A DNA stretch of 38,495 nt, taken from positions 1 to 38,495 of the forward strand of contig CALVBH010000047.1 of the NCBI GenBank assembly GCA_944325765.1, given 5' to 3'. This DNA comes from an uncultured Bacteroidales bacterium. Its GTDB lineage: Bacteria; Bacteroidota; Bacteroidia; Bacteroidales; UBA932. A program made the position numbers and the translations under genes. The number at the start of each line of letters is the position of its first letter. The first letter of the stretch is position 1. Below, in pieces: positions 7,409 to 16,433 of the stretch. The notes below the pieces were generated by a model. The model did no database searches. It was not told the DNA's origin and saw nothing but the letters and a program-made list of their open reading frames with translations.

Positions 7409-10400
7409 ATGACCCGGAAATTATTGACACTTGCACTCAGCGTGTGCCTGTCGGGGCTTTTTTCCCTGACCACTGCCGCACAAGTGACTGTCTCCATCCA
7501 CGAAAAGCCTCTGACGGAAGCGCTTTCGCAGATAGAGAAAGCCAGCGGCTACAATTTCTTCTACAGCAGCACACTGCCCGACCAGAATGCCGTCGTCAGC
7601 GTAGAAGCTGCCGGTGAAAGCATCGAAAAAGTACTCGACAGACTGCTCGCGGGCCTGTCCGTATCCTACGAAATACGCGATGACAGGCAGATAATCCTCA
7701 CCGCACGGGATGAAAAGACATCCGGAGAGGAAAACTCCAGAAATGCCCGCGGGGGGGGGAATTTTCAGGTTTCAGGTACAGTAACCGATAAGGACGGACT
7801 CCCCCTGATAGGAGTCGGAGTCACACTGCAGGGCACCACTACGGGAGCAGTCACGGATGAAAACGGCTCCTACACCCTGACAGTCCCGTCCACTGACACC
7901 GTCCTCGAATTCTCATATCTCGGCTATTCCCCATATTCCACATCGGTAGGCAGGCGCAGTGTCATAAACGTCACCCTGTCGGAAGATGTCCAGTACCTCG
8001 ATGAAGTCGTGGTAGTCGGCTACGGCACCCAGAAAAAGGTAAACCTGACCGGTTCCGTATCCATGGTGACGAGCGACGAGATGGCATCCCGGCCTATCTC
8101 GAACGTCACGTCCGGCCTCCAGGGACTGCTTCCCGGTGTGACGGTCGTGAATCCTACCGGACAGCCGGGCTCTTCGAATACCACCATCAGGGTCCGCGGT
8201 GTGGGAACCATAGGAAACTCGAACCCTCTGATTCTCATCGACGGAGTGGAAGGCGACCTGCAGTCCGTAAACCCTGACGACATCGAAAGCGTATCGGTCC
8301 TCAAGGATGCAGCCTCCTCGGCCATCTACGGAGCAAGGGCAGCCAACGGAGTCCTCCTGATAACCACCAAGAAACTCAGCGAAGCCGGGGATGCAAAAGC
8401 CAGGGTCACGTTCGGAGCATATTTCGGTCTCCAGACCCCGACCAGACTGCCTGAAATGGCGGATGCCATCGATTTCATGACTCTCGAAAACGAGGCCAAG
8501 ACCAATGTGGGCACCTCTATCTCCTGGCTCGATGAACATTTCGATGCTGTCCGCAACGGCACGAATCCGAACTACTTTGCCAATACGGACTGGATAGGAG
8601 CCGTCCTGAACGACTATGCGCCGCAGCAGAACTACAATGTGACCATAAACGGGAATCTCGGCAGCAGCGGATACATGCTTTCATACCGTTATTTCGACCA
8701 GAAGGGTCTCACAGTCGGGAATTCCACCGGAGAAAAACGTCATAACCTGAGGTTCAAGCTCAACACCAAAATCCTCGACCGCCTCACCCTGACCTCGAAC
8801 ATAGGCTACACCTCGTCCAAGGTCACTTCACCGGTGAACTCCCTCACTTCAGGGGGCGGAGCCATCTATGCAGCCATGCGTATCGCACCTAACGTGCCCG
8901 TAAAATACACCGACGGCACCTGGGCCTACGGAGGAGGAAACACGAACCCTGTAGCGATACTCCACGACGGAGGCCGGTCCATAGCCACGACCGAGAATCT
9001 GTCGGTTCTCGAAGTGCTGAAACTCGACATCCTGAAAGGCTGGGACGTGAGCGCCACCTACAACCTCACCTCCACCAACGGACTGCGCGACGTGCTGAAG
9101 AAGACCATCTACTTCGAGAATCCGGACAATCCGAACGACAACTACACCTACCAGACTCCGAACTCCCTCAGGGACATAGACTCCAAAGGACTCCAGCAGA
9201 CCCTCATCCTACAGACCAACTTCGACTTCCAGTTCGGGAAGCACAATCTCTCCGGCGTGCTCGGAATGTCCCAGGAATGGTATGAATACAAGTCCTTCGA
9301 AGCTACCAGGAACAACCTCGTCACCGAAGACGACCCGACCCTTAACCTCGGAGACGCCACTACCATGAGCAATGACGCCAGTTTCGCCAGCTGGGCCATA
9401 CGTTCCGGCTTCGGACGTATCAGCTACAACTACGACGAGCGCTATCTCGCCGAGGTGAACCTCCGCTACGACCTCTCGTCGCGGTTCCATCACGACAACA
9501 GAGGCGGTCTCTTCCCTTCCTTCTCCGCAGGATGGAGGCTCTCGGAGGAACCGTTCATGTCCTTCGCCAAGCCTCTGTTCGACAACATCAAGTTCAGGGC
9601 TTCCTGGGGGATGCTCGGGAACCAGTACGTAGGTTCGTCCAACTATCCTTATCTGTCTGTTCTGGAAGCCTATACATCGGGTATCTCCCTCATAGGGGCA
9701 GAGGCCACCACTGGCTACGTGCAGTCTACGCTGGCGAATCCGGGACTGAGCTGGGAAACCATAAAGATGTTCGACATCGGAGTGGACATCGCCATGCTCA
9801 GGAACAGGCTGAATGTCAGCTTCGACTGGTATGACAAGAACGCCGAAGGCATCCTGTTGCAGCTGAACTATCCGTCTCAGATAGGGGCAGACCCTACCGA
9901 GGAGAATGCAGGAAAAGTGAACAACAAGGGCTGGGAACTGGATATCAACTGGCGCGAACAGAGAGGCGACTTCTACTACGGTATCGGATTCAACCTCGCC
10001 GACGTGAAAAACAAGATTACCGACCTGGCAGGAAACTCCCCTGACCTGAGCGGAGACCAGGTGCGGATGGTAGGCTACCCAATCGATGCATTCTACGGCT
10101 ATATAGCCGAGGGGCTCATGATGCCTGAAGACTTCGAAATCTGCGACAACGAGAACCATGTATACCAGCTTCCGAAAATCCCGACTCTTATCGGGAACAC
10201 CTACCAGCCGGGAGACATAAAATACAAGGACATCAGCGGTCCCGACGGCAAGCCTGACGGACGCATAAATCCGGAATACGACAAGACAGTCATAGGCAGC
10301 AACATACCTCGCTACACCTACAGTGTCAGAGGAGATTTCGGCTGGAAGAATCTGGATTTCAGTTTCGTAATCCAGGGCGTGGGAAAGTGCGACGGCTATC

Positions 10401-10795
10401 TGACAGGCAGCGCCCGCCATGCATTCCAAGATATGGCCGGCTACCCGCAGAAAATCCATCTGAAAAGGTACAATGTCATCACGAATCCCGACCCGAACGC
10501 CTCTTATCCTCGACTGACCTACAACAACGGGTTCAACCAGAAGACTTTCTCTACATACTGGCTCGAAGACGCCTCGTACCTCCGTCTGAAAAACATCCAG
10601 ATAGGGTACACCTTTCCCGAGAAATGGATGAAAAAAGCCAGGATAAGCAACTTCAGAGTCTATTTCTCTGCAGACAACCTCCTGACATTCACAGATTTCT
10701 TCTACGCATACGACCCGGAAACCCCGGTATCCAGCGGAGGTTATTACCCGCAGGTGAAGACATTCGTATTCGGTCTTAACATCACATTCGAATAG
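7409..10795 (+). CDS. SusC/RagA-type TonB-dependent outer-membrane transporter with STN signalling domain
   Basis: This outer-membrane importer works with the SusD lipoprotein. The 1128-residue protein has a signal peptide (1-24, ending TTAAQ), an STN domain at about 26-105 (VTVSIHEKPLTEALSQIEKASGYNFFYS) for signalling to FecR, a carboxypeptidase-like beta-sandwich at about 120-205, the SusC-specific DEVVVVGYGTQKK stretch with the plug domain to about 325, then the 22-strand barrel ending in phenylalanine-glutamate (LNITFE). Between STN and the beta-sandwich, codons 115-118 contain nine consecutive G (7751-7759), so a one-base slip would cut the protein short. The domain order and length are normal for the family. 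Confidence 0.95.
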   Translation: MTRKLLTLALSVCLSGLFSLTTAAQVTVSIHEKPLTEALSQIEKASGYNFFYSSTLPDQNAVVSVEAAGESIEKVLDRLLAGLSVSYEIRDDRQIILTARDEKTSGEENSRNARGGGNFQVSGTVTDKDGLPLIGVGVTLQGTTTGAVTDENGSYTLTVPSTDTVLEFSYLGYSPYSTSVGRRSVINVTLSEDVQYLDEVVVVGYGTQKKVNLTGSVSMVTSDEMASRPISNVTSGLQGLLPGVTVVNPTGQPGSSNTTIRVRGVGTIGNSNPLILIDGVEGDLQSVNPDDIESVSVLKDAASSAIYGARAANGVLLITTKKLSEAGDAKARVTFGAYFGLQTPTRLPEMADAIDFMTLENEAKTNVGTSISWLDEHFDAVRNGTNPNYFANTDWIGAVLNDYAPQQNYNVTINGNLGSSGYMLSYRYFDQKGLTVGNSTGEKRHNLRFKLNTKILDRLTLTSNIGYTSSKVTSPVNSLTSGGGAIYAAMRIAPNVPVKYTDGTWAYGGGNTNPVAILHDGGRSIATTENLSVLEVLKLDILKGWDVSATYNLTSTNGLRDVLKKTIYFENPDNPNDNYTYQTPNSLRDIDSKGLQQTLILQTNFDFQFGKHNLSGVLGMSQEWYEYKSFEATRNNLVTEDDPTLNLGDATTMSNDASFASWAIRSGFGRISYNYDERYLAEVNLRYDLSSRFHHDNRGGLFPSFSAGWRLSEEPFMSFAKPLFDNIKFRASWGMLGNQYVGSSNYPYLSVLEAYTSGISLIGAEATTGYVQSTLANPGLSWETIKMFDIGVDIAMLRNRLNVSFDWYDKNAEGILLQLNYPSQIGADPTEENAGKVNNKGWELDINWREQRGDFYYGIGFNLADVKNKITDLAGNSPDLSGDQVRMVGYPIDAFYGYIAEGLMMPEDFEICDNENHVYQLPKIPTLIGNTYQPGDIKYKDISGPDGKPDGRINPEYDKTVIGSNIPRYTYSVRGDFGWKNLDFSFVIQGVGKCDGYLTGSARHAFQDMAGYPQKIHLKRYNVITNPDPNASYPRLTYNNGFNQKTFSTYWLEDASYLRLKNIQIGYTFPEKWMKKARISNFRVYFSADNLLTFTDFFYAYDPETPVSSGGYYPQVKTFVFGLNITFE
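7751..7759 (+). repeat. G9 homopolymer inside susC
   Basis: Nine G in a row encode part of Arg-Gly-Gly-Gly in the linker between the STN and beta-sandwich domains. A change of one base would frameshift the whole plug and barrel. It may be a slippage (phase-variation) tract or simply a Gly-rich linker. Confidence 0.8.
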
Positions 10796-10817
10796 GACCC
10801 TTAAAAACCGTACGGAA

Positions 10818-12518
10818 ATGAAAAGAACAGCATACATAATCATACCAGTCATTTTGGCCGCCGTGTATTCGTGCAACGACGACTTTCTCGAAAGGGCTCC
10901 CCAGGACCAGCTGACGGATGCCAACTACTGGCAGAACGAACAGCACCTGCAGGGCGTAGCCAACACTTTTACGTACTCGTTAGTCGGCAAGGACTGGCTG
11001 AACAGGACAGAGATTATGGCAGATAGCGCTCCTTGGGCTGAAAACACAGACTACAGAAAGATCGGAGGAGGCAACTTTACCGTAGATGAAGATAAAGTAA
11101 ACAGCATCTGGGAAAGAGCCTACACCGCCATAGGCAGAACCAACTACTTCCTGAACAACTATAACCGTGCTGTCAATGTCAGCGAGGATGTTCGGGAAAG
11201 ATATGCTGCCGAAGCCTATTTCTACAGGGCATATAACTACTGGATACTGACCTCCTACTTCGGTGGCGTGCCGTACATCAGCGAAGAGCTGAGCGTGGAT
11301 TCTCCTGACGTGTACAGGGGACGCGATGACAGGGACTATGTCATCGATCAGATCACAAAGGATCTTGAAGACCACTACAAGGCTCTGCCCGAGTACATCG
11401 AGGCGGCATCACCTGAATTCGGTCGTGTATCCCAGGGCGCGGCCCTGGCGCTCCTTTCCCGCATCTACCTCTACAATGAGCGCTGGGAAGACGCCGTAGA
11501 CGCAGCCGAAAGAGCGATGGAGAACCCATACTACAAGCTCTACGACACCGGCAACCCCGACGAGGACTACGTGAACCTCTTCAACTATAAGGGAAGGGCT
11601 TCCCGCAATGCGGACAACCACGAAACGATGCTGGCGTTCATCTACAACTACGACCTCGGAGAGTCCGCCAGGACCAGCCACAACCTTTCCCGCGAATGCT
11701 GGGTGCCCAACGACTACGCCCGCTTCGTCCCGACCAAGTCCATGGTGGAATGCTACCTCACGGCCGACGGGGAAATCTGGGATCCGAAACAGTGCAACAG
11801 TTACGAAGAGATTTTCGAGAACAGGGACCCGCGTATGAAGATGTCCATCCTGGCTCCGGGTACTCCGTGGACAGGGGCGCCGAAATCGGATGACCCGCAG
11901 AACACCGACCCGGGCATCTTCACCTATCCGAAATTGGACAACAACAAGGAATCCTGCAGTACCAAAACAGGATATTACATGAGAAAATACGTGGAACCGT
12001 CTACCGTCCAGTACGTATCGCACGATGACAACGACATCGTCATGATACGGTTCGGGGAAGTGCTTCTGAACTATGCCGAAGCCAAGAACGAGCTCGGAAC
12101 CCTGAACCAGGATGACCTGGACAAGTCGATAAACCTGCTCAGGGACAGGGCCGGCATGGTGCATCTCGACCTGGCGGACCTGCCGGCAGGCTCCGACATC
12201 ACCACTGAAATCCGCAGGGAAAGACGGGTGGAACTGTTCTTCGAAGGCTTCCGCTACTTCGACATCATCAGATGGAAGCAGGGGGAACTGCTCGGAGAAG
12301 ACCTCCTCGGAGTGAACAGGCGCTGGCTTGATCCGGACAGACTGCACATATCGCCCGATGACAAGTCTCTGCAATGGGTGACGGATGATGACGGAGAACA
12401 GTACCTGCGCCTGGAGACAGGACGACGCTTCGAAGACCCTCGTCATTATCTGATGCCTGTCCCGTTCAAACAGTACCAGTTGAACCCAAATCTTCTTCCG
12501 AACAATCCCGGATGGTAA
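10818..12518 (+). CDS. SusD/RagB-type glycan-binding lipoprotein
   Basis: This surface lipoprotein caps SusC and binds the ligand. The 566-residue protein has a lipobox cysteine at 19 (AAVYSC), followed by the typical start NDDFLERAPQDQLTDANYWQN. The TPR-like helical half includes EDVRERYAAEAYFYRAYNYWILTSYFGGVPYI, and the C-terminal RagB segment includes EIRRERRVELFFEGFRYFDIIRWKQGE. It lies 22 bases after susC. The ligand cannot be read from sequence. The downstream GH89 and EEP genes point to an alpha-GlcNAc-containing, perhaps phosphorylated, molecule. Confidence 0.95.
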   Translation: MKRTAYIIIPVILAAVYSCNDDFLERAPQDQLTDANYWQNEQHLQGVANTFTYSLVGKDWLNRTEIMADSAPWAENTDYRKIGGGNFTVDEDKVNSIWERAYTAIGRTNYFLNNYNRAVNVSEDVRERYAAEAYFYRAYNYWILTSYFGGVPYISEELSVDSPDVYRGRDDRDYVIDQITKDLEDHYKALPEYIEAASPEFGRVSQGAALALLSRIYLYNERWEDAVDAAERAMENPYYKLYDTGNPDEDYVNLFNYKGRASRNADNHETMLAFIYNYDLGESARTSHNLSRECWVPNDYARFVPTKSMVECYLTADGEIWDPKQCNSYEEIFENRDPRMKMSILAPGTPWTGAPKSDDPQNTDPGIFTYPKLDNNKESCSTKTGYYMRKYVEPSTVQYVSHDDNDIVMIRFGEVLLNYAEAKNELGTLNQDDLDKSINLLRDRAGMVHLDLADLPAGSDITTEIRRERRVELFFEGFRYFDIIRWKQGELLGEDLLGVNRRWLDPDRLHISPDDKSLQWVTDDDGEQYLRLETGRRFEDPRHYLMPVPFKQYQLNPNLLPNNPGW

Positions 12519-13297
12519 TGAAAAGAATCACAATGATATTGGCAGTATCCCTTCTGGCGGCAGGGATGACTGCCGCGTCATCGGCTGCCCAGGAAATCAG
12601 CCTCAGGGTGATGTCGATGAACATAAGGATGGGCGGAGAATATGCGGACTACCAGTCCACGCCCTATGCGGACCTGATAAAGGAATACGATCCGGACATC
12701 GTCTGCTGCCAGGAAGTGGACTGCAAGAGTCTGAGGAACGGCGGCTTCGACTGGCTCAACCACGTGGCCATAGAGACGGGAATGTTCCCCTTCTATGCTT
12801 CCAGACCATACAACATAGGTGAATTCGGCGTAGCGGTCCTGAGCAGGTACCCTTTCTACGGAGCCGAGAAAATCATCAGCGACATCGAGGGTGAAAACGA
12901 AGTGCGGCCGACAGGATGGGTCTATATCTGCCTGCCCGACGGCAATACGGTCAGAGTGGCTTCCACCCATCTGGCCCTTCAGACGCCCACGAACACGACC
13001 CTGAACATCGCGGACATAAATTCGAAGATATTCGCCGAAGACAAGACTACGCCGACCCTGCTCATCGGCGACTTCAATGCGGACGAAAATTCGAGCCCTG
13101 CCGACTATGCCCGAATCACGTGGCAGGACATAGGCTACGGGACAGGCAAGACCATGATAGGAAACAGCAAGAGGCTCGACTACGTGATGGGATATCCGAA
13201 AGGAAAATGGAGCAGAACCACGTATGAAATCATCGCAAGGGAGGACCTGTCCGACCACTGCTTCATCGTAGCCGATGTGGTGTATTCGGCAGACTGA
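12518..13297 (+). CDS. Exported endonuclease/exonuclease/phosphatase (EEP) family enzyme 1
   Basis: This is a Mg-dependent hydrolase of phosphoester or phosphodiester bonds. I chose ATG 12518, which overlaps the susD stop by one base. An in-frame ATG two codons earlier (12512) is possible. The signal peptide MKRITMILAVSLLAAG..SSAAQ directs it to the periplasm or surface. All family motifs are visible: MSMNIRMG, CQEVD (metal Glu), STHLA, GDFNAD, RLDYVM and a C-terminal SDHCF with the catalytic His. The mature part is about 235 residues, a bare catalytic domain. The substrate could be nucleic acid, an inositol or sugar phosphate, or a lipid head group. The PUL position argues for a glycan-linked phosphate (inference). 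Confidence 0.85.
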   Translation: MKRITMILAVSLLAAGMTAASSAAQEISLRVMSMNIRMGGEYADYQSTPYADLIKEYDPDIVCCQEVDCKSLRNGGFDWLNHVAIETGMFPFYASRPYNIGEFGVAVLSRYPFYGAEKIISDIEGENEVRPTGWVYICLPDGNTVRVASTHLALQTPTNTTLNIADINSKIFAEDKTTPTLLIGDFNADENSSPADYARITWQDIGYGTGKTMIGNSKRLDYVMGYPKGKWSRTTYEIIAREDLSDHCFIVADVVYSAD

Positions 13298-13338
13298 TGC
13301 CTGTCAGTAAGAGTCATGAACCTTTAATTTTACGTAAA

Positions 13339-14172
13339 ATGAAGATACTCAGATACCTGCAGTTCATACCTGCGATAATGATAGCCGCAGCCTGCTCCGG
13401 GAATGCAGACCCGGACAAGCCGGGGACAGGAGGCGGTGACGGCGGAGACGGAGGCGATGGCGGACAGGAGAAGCCGACTATCCCGCCTGTGCCGGACGAG
13501 ATAAACGAAGCGAATGTCTTCACTGCCGACTTTTTCACCGACCTGGATTCGGAAGAACCTTATTTCGGGAACAGGGACTGGAACGATGCGGCAAGCCATA
13601 TCGAGGCTTCGGGCGGAGACGCTCCTCTTGCGTGTCTGTTCGACAGGTGCGATTTCACTGTGGGGGAGGTGAATCCTATGGTCAGAATCGCACTGGAGAC
13701 AGGCTGGCGCCCGTTCTTCGTTCAGACAGAAAAGACGTCAGCGACTGCCATCGAAGGGACCGGCATAGTCACCGAACAGATAGTCAGCGACTTCCACAGC
13801 CGCATCCCGAACGAGGGCGTATTCATGTCCGGCGTGACGGTCACGGCGGAACTGGAATCGGAAACCGAAGTCTGCATCTACACCACGACCATCAGCACCG
13901 CAGACCAGTTCTCGACGGCAGCCTCATACTGGACTGCCGGCAGTCTGAATGACGGGGTGACGGTCGGTAAAATCGCTGCCGGAATCAGGGACGAAGCCGC
14001 TGCGACAGCCGCCGACAAATACCCGACACTCAGGCTGTTCTACGCAGGGACAGAAGGCAGCGCATACGACCTGTTCGTTCTGTGTCCCGCCGGATATGCC
14101 TGCCGCGGCTTCGAAGAAGGCTCCGGCTCCTCCCTCCCGTATTACCGTATAAGTTTTGAAAAACTGTTCTGA
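13339..14172 (+). CDS. Unknown lipoprotein between the two EEP genes
   Basis: I do not recognise a family. The ORF is open from ATG 13297, but ATG 13339 gives a proper lipoprotein signal, MKILRYLQFIPAIMIAAACSG with Cys at 19, so I place the start there (277 residues). A Gly/Asp-rich spacer, GGGDGGDGGDGG, follows as a flexible tether that could hold the rest away from the membrane. The remaining approximately 235 residues have no cysteine-rich or catalytic pattern that I can name and look beta-rich and globular. The position after susD and between enzymes suits a surface glycan-binding protein or an accessory to the EEP enzymes. It overlaps the next gene by one base. Confidence 0.75.
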   Translation: MKILRYLQFIPAIMIAAACSGNADPDKPGTGGGDGGDGGDGGQEKPTIPPVPDEINEANVFTADFFTDLDSEEPYFGNRDWNDAASHIEASGGDAPLACLFDRCDFTVGEVNPMVRIALETGWRPFFVQTEKTSATAIEGTGIVTEQIVSDFHSRIPNEGVFMSGVTVTAELESETEVCIYTTTISTADQFSTAASYWTAGSLNDGVTVGKIAAGIRDEAAATAADKYPTLRLFYAGTEGSAYDLFVLCPAGYACRGFEEGSGSSLPYYRISFEKLF

Positions 14173-15017
14173 TGAAAAGGATTTGCAATATTATCAGCGC
14201 CGCAGTCTTTATCTGCCTTGCGGCAACGGGCTGCCGCCAGAATGTTTCAGGGGGCAATGCAGTCACCGGTTCCGCTGACGCAATGTCCGATGCGACAGTG
14301 TCCGACACCCTGAAAGTGATGACCTACAACCTTCGTTTCGGCGAACTCGCCGCAATGTCGGATTTCGCGGATTTCATCAATGCCGAAAGCCCGGACATCG
14401 TGGCCCTGCAGGAATGCGACTGGGCTACATACAGGGAACGCGCCCCGAAACAGCACGGGGTGAAATTCATAAACGAACTCGCATACAGGACCGGGATGTT
14501 CGGGCTGTACGGGAAGTCGATTGACTACAAGGGAGGCTACTACGGCATCGGACTGCTGAGCCGGTATCCAATAGTGAAATCCGAAAGGATCCGCCTGCCG
14601 AATATCTGCGACGCCGACGGGAAACCGACCGCAGAGCCGCGCGTGATGCTGCTCGCGGAGATAGAGCTGCCTTCCGGACGACATATCACATTCATAAGCA
14701 CCCATCTGGAAGTATCATCCTCCGAAATCAGGGTGATGCAGGCGAAGTTCATAAACGAAAGGATGGCGGACACTGCACCCGCCCTGCTTGCCGGGGATTT
14801 CAACGCGGCTCCAGATACGCCTGAAATCGGCGAAATATGTTCTCTGTGGAAGAATCTGACTGGTCCGGATTTCACTATCGGCAGCACGAATCCTGTGAAG
14901 AAGATAGATTACATTTTCGGAAAGCCGAAGGACGGGGTGGAGATGATTTCGACGGAAACCGTCTCCGGCACCGTGCTTTCAGACCACCTTCCTATCGTAT
15001 CTACAGTAGTCCTGTAA
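14172..15017 (+). CDS. EEP-family lipoprotein 2 (putative phosphodiesterase)
   Basis: This second EEP hydrolase is anchored as a lipoprotein: MKRICNIISAAVFICLAATGC gives a lipobox cysteine at 21. Catalytic motifs are complete: MTYNLRFG, ALQECDW, STHLE, GDFNAAPDTPE, KIDYIF and SDHLPIV. It has 281 residues. It is clearly related to EEP 1 (both have N-terminal N, Glu, His, GDFN and SDH) but diverged throughout, so the two may act on different bonds of one substrate. The ATG overlaps the stop of the preceding gene (TGATG-type junction). It is probably the last gene of a tightly packed susCD-EEP1-lipoprotein-EEP2 block, followed by a 118-base gap. Confidence 0.85.
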   Translation: MKRICNIISAAVFICLAATGCRQNVSGGNAVTGSADAMSDATVSDTLKVMTYNLRFGELAAMSDFADFINAESPDIVALQECDWATYRERAPKQHGVKFINELAYRTGMFGLYGKSIDYKGGYYGIGLLSRYPIVKSERIRLPNICDADGKPTAEPRVMLLAEIELPSGRHITFISTHLEVSSSEIRVMQAKFINERMADTAPALLAGDFNAAPDTPEIGEICSLWKNLTGPDFTIGSTNPVKKIDYIFGKPKDGVEMISTETVSGTVLSDHLPIVSTVVL

Positions 15018-15023
15018 AACACG

Positions 15024-15080
15024 GCGGACGGCGATGTCCGCACTTGTCATCCCGGGCGCAGCCGGGAGATCCGGTATGAC
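15024..15080 (+). repeat. Hairpin plus CHPERSRG-type repeat after EEP 2
   Basis: GCGGAC (15024-15029) pairs with GTCCGC (15036-15041) over a six-base loop, with no T-run after it. Directly following is GTCATCCCGGGCGCAGCCGG (from 15046), another member of the interspersed repeat family, itself able to fold on CCGG. It may attenuate transcription between EEP 2 and the next lipoprotein. Confidence 0.55.
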
Positions 15081-15135
15081 AGTATGAAATAAAACAAGAT
15101 AATTACAATACCAACCGTTTTTAAAAACAAAAATT

Positions 15136-16401
15136 ATGAAAAAAATCTTTTTGATCGCAGCTGCTGCGCTTATAGGCTTCGCAGCCTGCAACAAGGACGA
15201 CGGCGGAAACAAGACCAAGTCTTTCGACGCCACATTCGAACTCACATCCGAACTTGGAGACCTGACTTACGGAGAGCCTGTAACCGTCACCGGTACTGTG
15301 GTGACCGAAGCATCCGTAGATGCCGTATCCTTCACGGGAGTGGATGACGAAGGCAATGCCGTAGGCGAAGAGCAGAAATACGAAAACGGCAGCGAGGCCA
15401 GCGTCTCCAGCACTGCCATCGAAGGCATGTTCTTCCCGGACACGAAGGATATGACACAGCTTCAGGTGACCCTCTGGTCTGGCAATGCCACCGCATCCTT
15501 CACCTTCCCGGTAACCTCAGTAACGGGCGAAATGAAAGGCGATGTGTATATAAACAATTCTGCAGCCTTTACGGCCGATGTAATGGAACCTAACCATCAG
15601 AACAGCCCGGAACTTTATCCTGAAGAAAATACCGGAGCCGGTTCTGATGTCAAATCCTTTTTCTCAATGCCAGGTGTAGTCATTGACGGACAGGTAGAGC
15701 ACATCCTCAGTCTGAACCAGCTCCGTTCCGTTGACGGCCAGAATGCAAGTTTCGTATTCTGCAATGTTTGGAAAAGTACCGATAAAAAAGTACTTATCGG
15801 TTCTCAGAGAGGATATGCATTCCAGATTGCAAATAACCTTGGCTCCGGAACAATGGGACGCCAGTGCGATGCCTATGAAGTAGACGGACACGCAATAAGG
15901 CCTGAAAATGCGGACGCGAATTTCCTGATGGATCTCGTTCGCGGTTCCTGGTACACAGACTACGATGCGGAAAAATTCACCGACATAGACAGGATTTTCA
16001 TTAACATAAAAGATGCTGAGACTCCTTTCGAGAAGATGAAGGCTTTCTGGCAGCTCGGGGAAATCCAGAGAAAATACGACAACTCCACACTCGGCGAGAT
16101 AGACCCTGACAAATTGAAAAGCTTCGAAGGTCAGAAATATTTAAGGCATTACAATGATGCAGGCCACTCAGCAACCAAGGAAATGAGGGAGAACTTCCGT
16201 GCAGGAGATTATATTGTAATAAAAACAACTCGAGGAACAGTCGAAAATCCTGAATACTATTACGGTATCATGCAAATACGGTTGATTCCCGATGTATCAG
16301 GCGTAATCGTAGACGGACGTTTCGATAAGGAACTGACAGAAAACCTGTTCGGCCAGAGCATCTACTTAGACATCAAGACCCAGTGCGAAATCCTTGACTG
16401 A
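15136..16401 (+). CDS. Unknown PUL lipoprotein, possible surface glycan-binding protein
   Basis: I do not recognise a named family. The 421-residue protein begins MKKIFLIAAAALIGFAACNKDD, a clear lipoprotein signal with Cys at 18 followed by Asn-Lys-Asp-Asp, as in many surface-exposed Bacteroidota lipoproteins. Residues of about 30-140 look like an Ig-like or SusE/F-type beta-sandwich (TYGEPVTVTGTVVTEASVDAVSF). The rest is a longer mixed domain with aromatic-rich stretches. Many PULs carry such a lipoprotein near susCD as a surface glycan-binding protein, and I infer that role from position and architecture. It lies 32 bases before the GH89 gene. Confidence 0.75.
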   Translation: MKKIFLIAAAALIGFAACNKDDGGNKTKSFDATFELTSELGDLTYGEPVTVTGTVVTEASVDAVSFTGVDDEGNAVGEEQKYENGSEASVSSTAIEGMFFPDTKDMTQLQVTLWSGNATASFTFPVTSVTGEMKGDVYINNSAAFTADVMEPNHQNSPELYPEENTGAGSDVKSFFSMPGVVIDGQVEHILSLNQLRSVDGQNASFVFCNVWKSTDKKVLIGSQRGYAFQIANNLGSGTMGRQCDAYEVDGHAIRPENADANFLMDLVRGSWYTDYDAEKFTDIDRIFINIKDAETPFEKMKAFWQLGEIQRKYDNSTLGEIDPDKLKSFEGQKYLRHYNDAGHSATKEMRENFRAGDYIVIKTTRGTVENPEYYYGIMQIRLIPDVSGVIVDGRFDKELTENLFGQSIYLDIKTQCEILD

Positions 16402-16433
16402 CATTAATAAACTGTTTCTAAACCACGGATAAA

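Noticed and set aside
9209..10924. Very long minus-strand open frame (571 codons) opposite susC
   Set aside because: It is a shadow of the GC-rich susC gene. It has no domain, no start context, and susC has strong family support.
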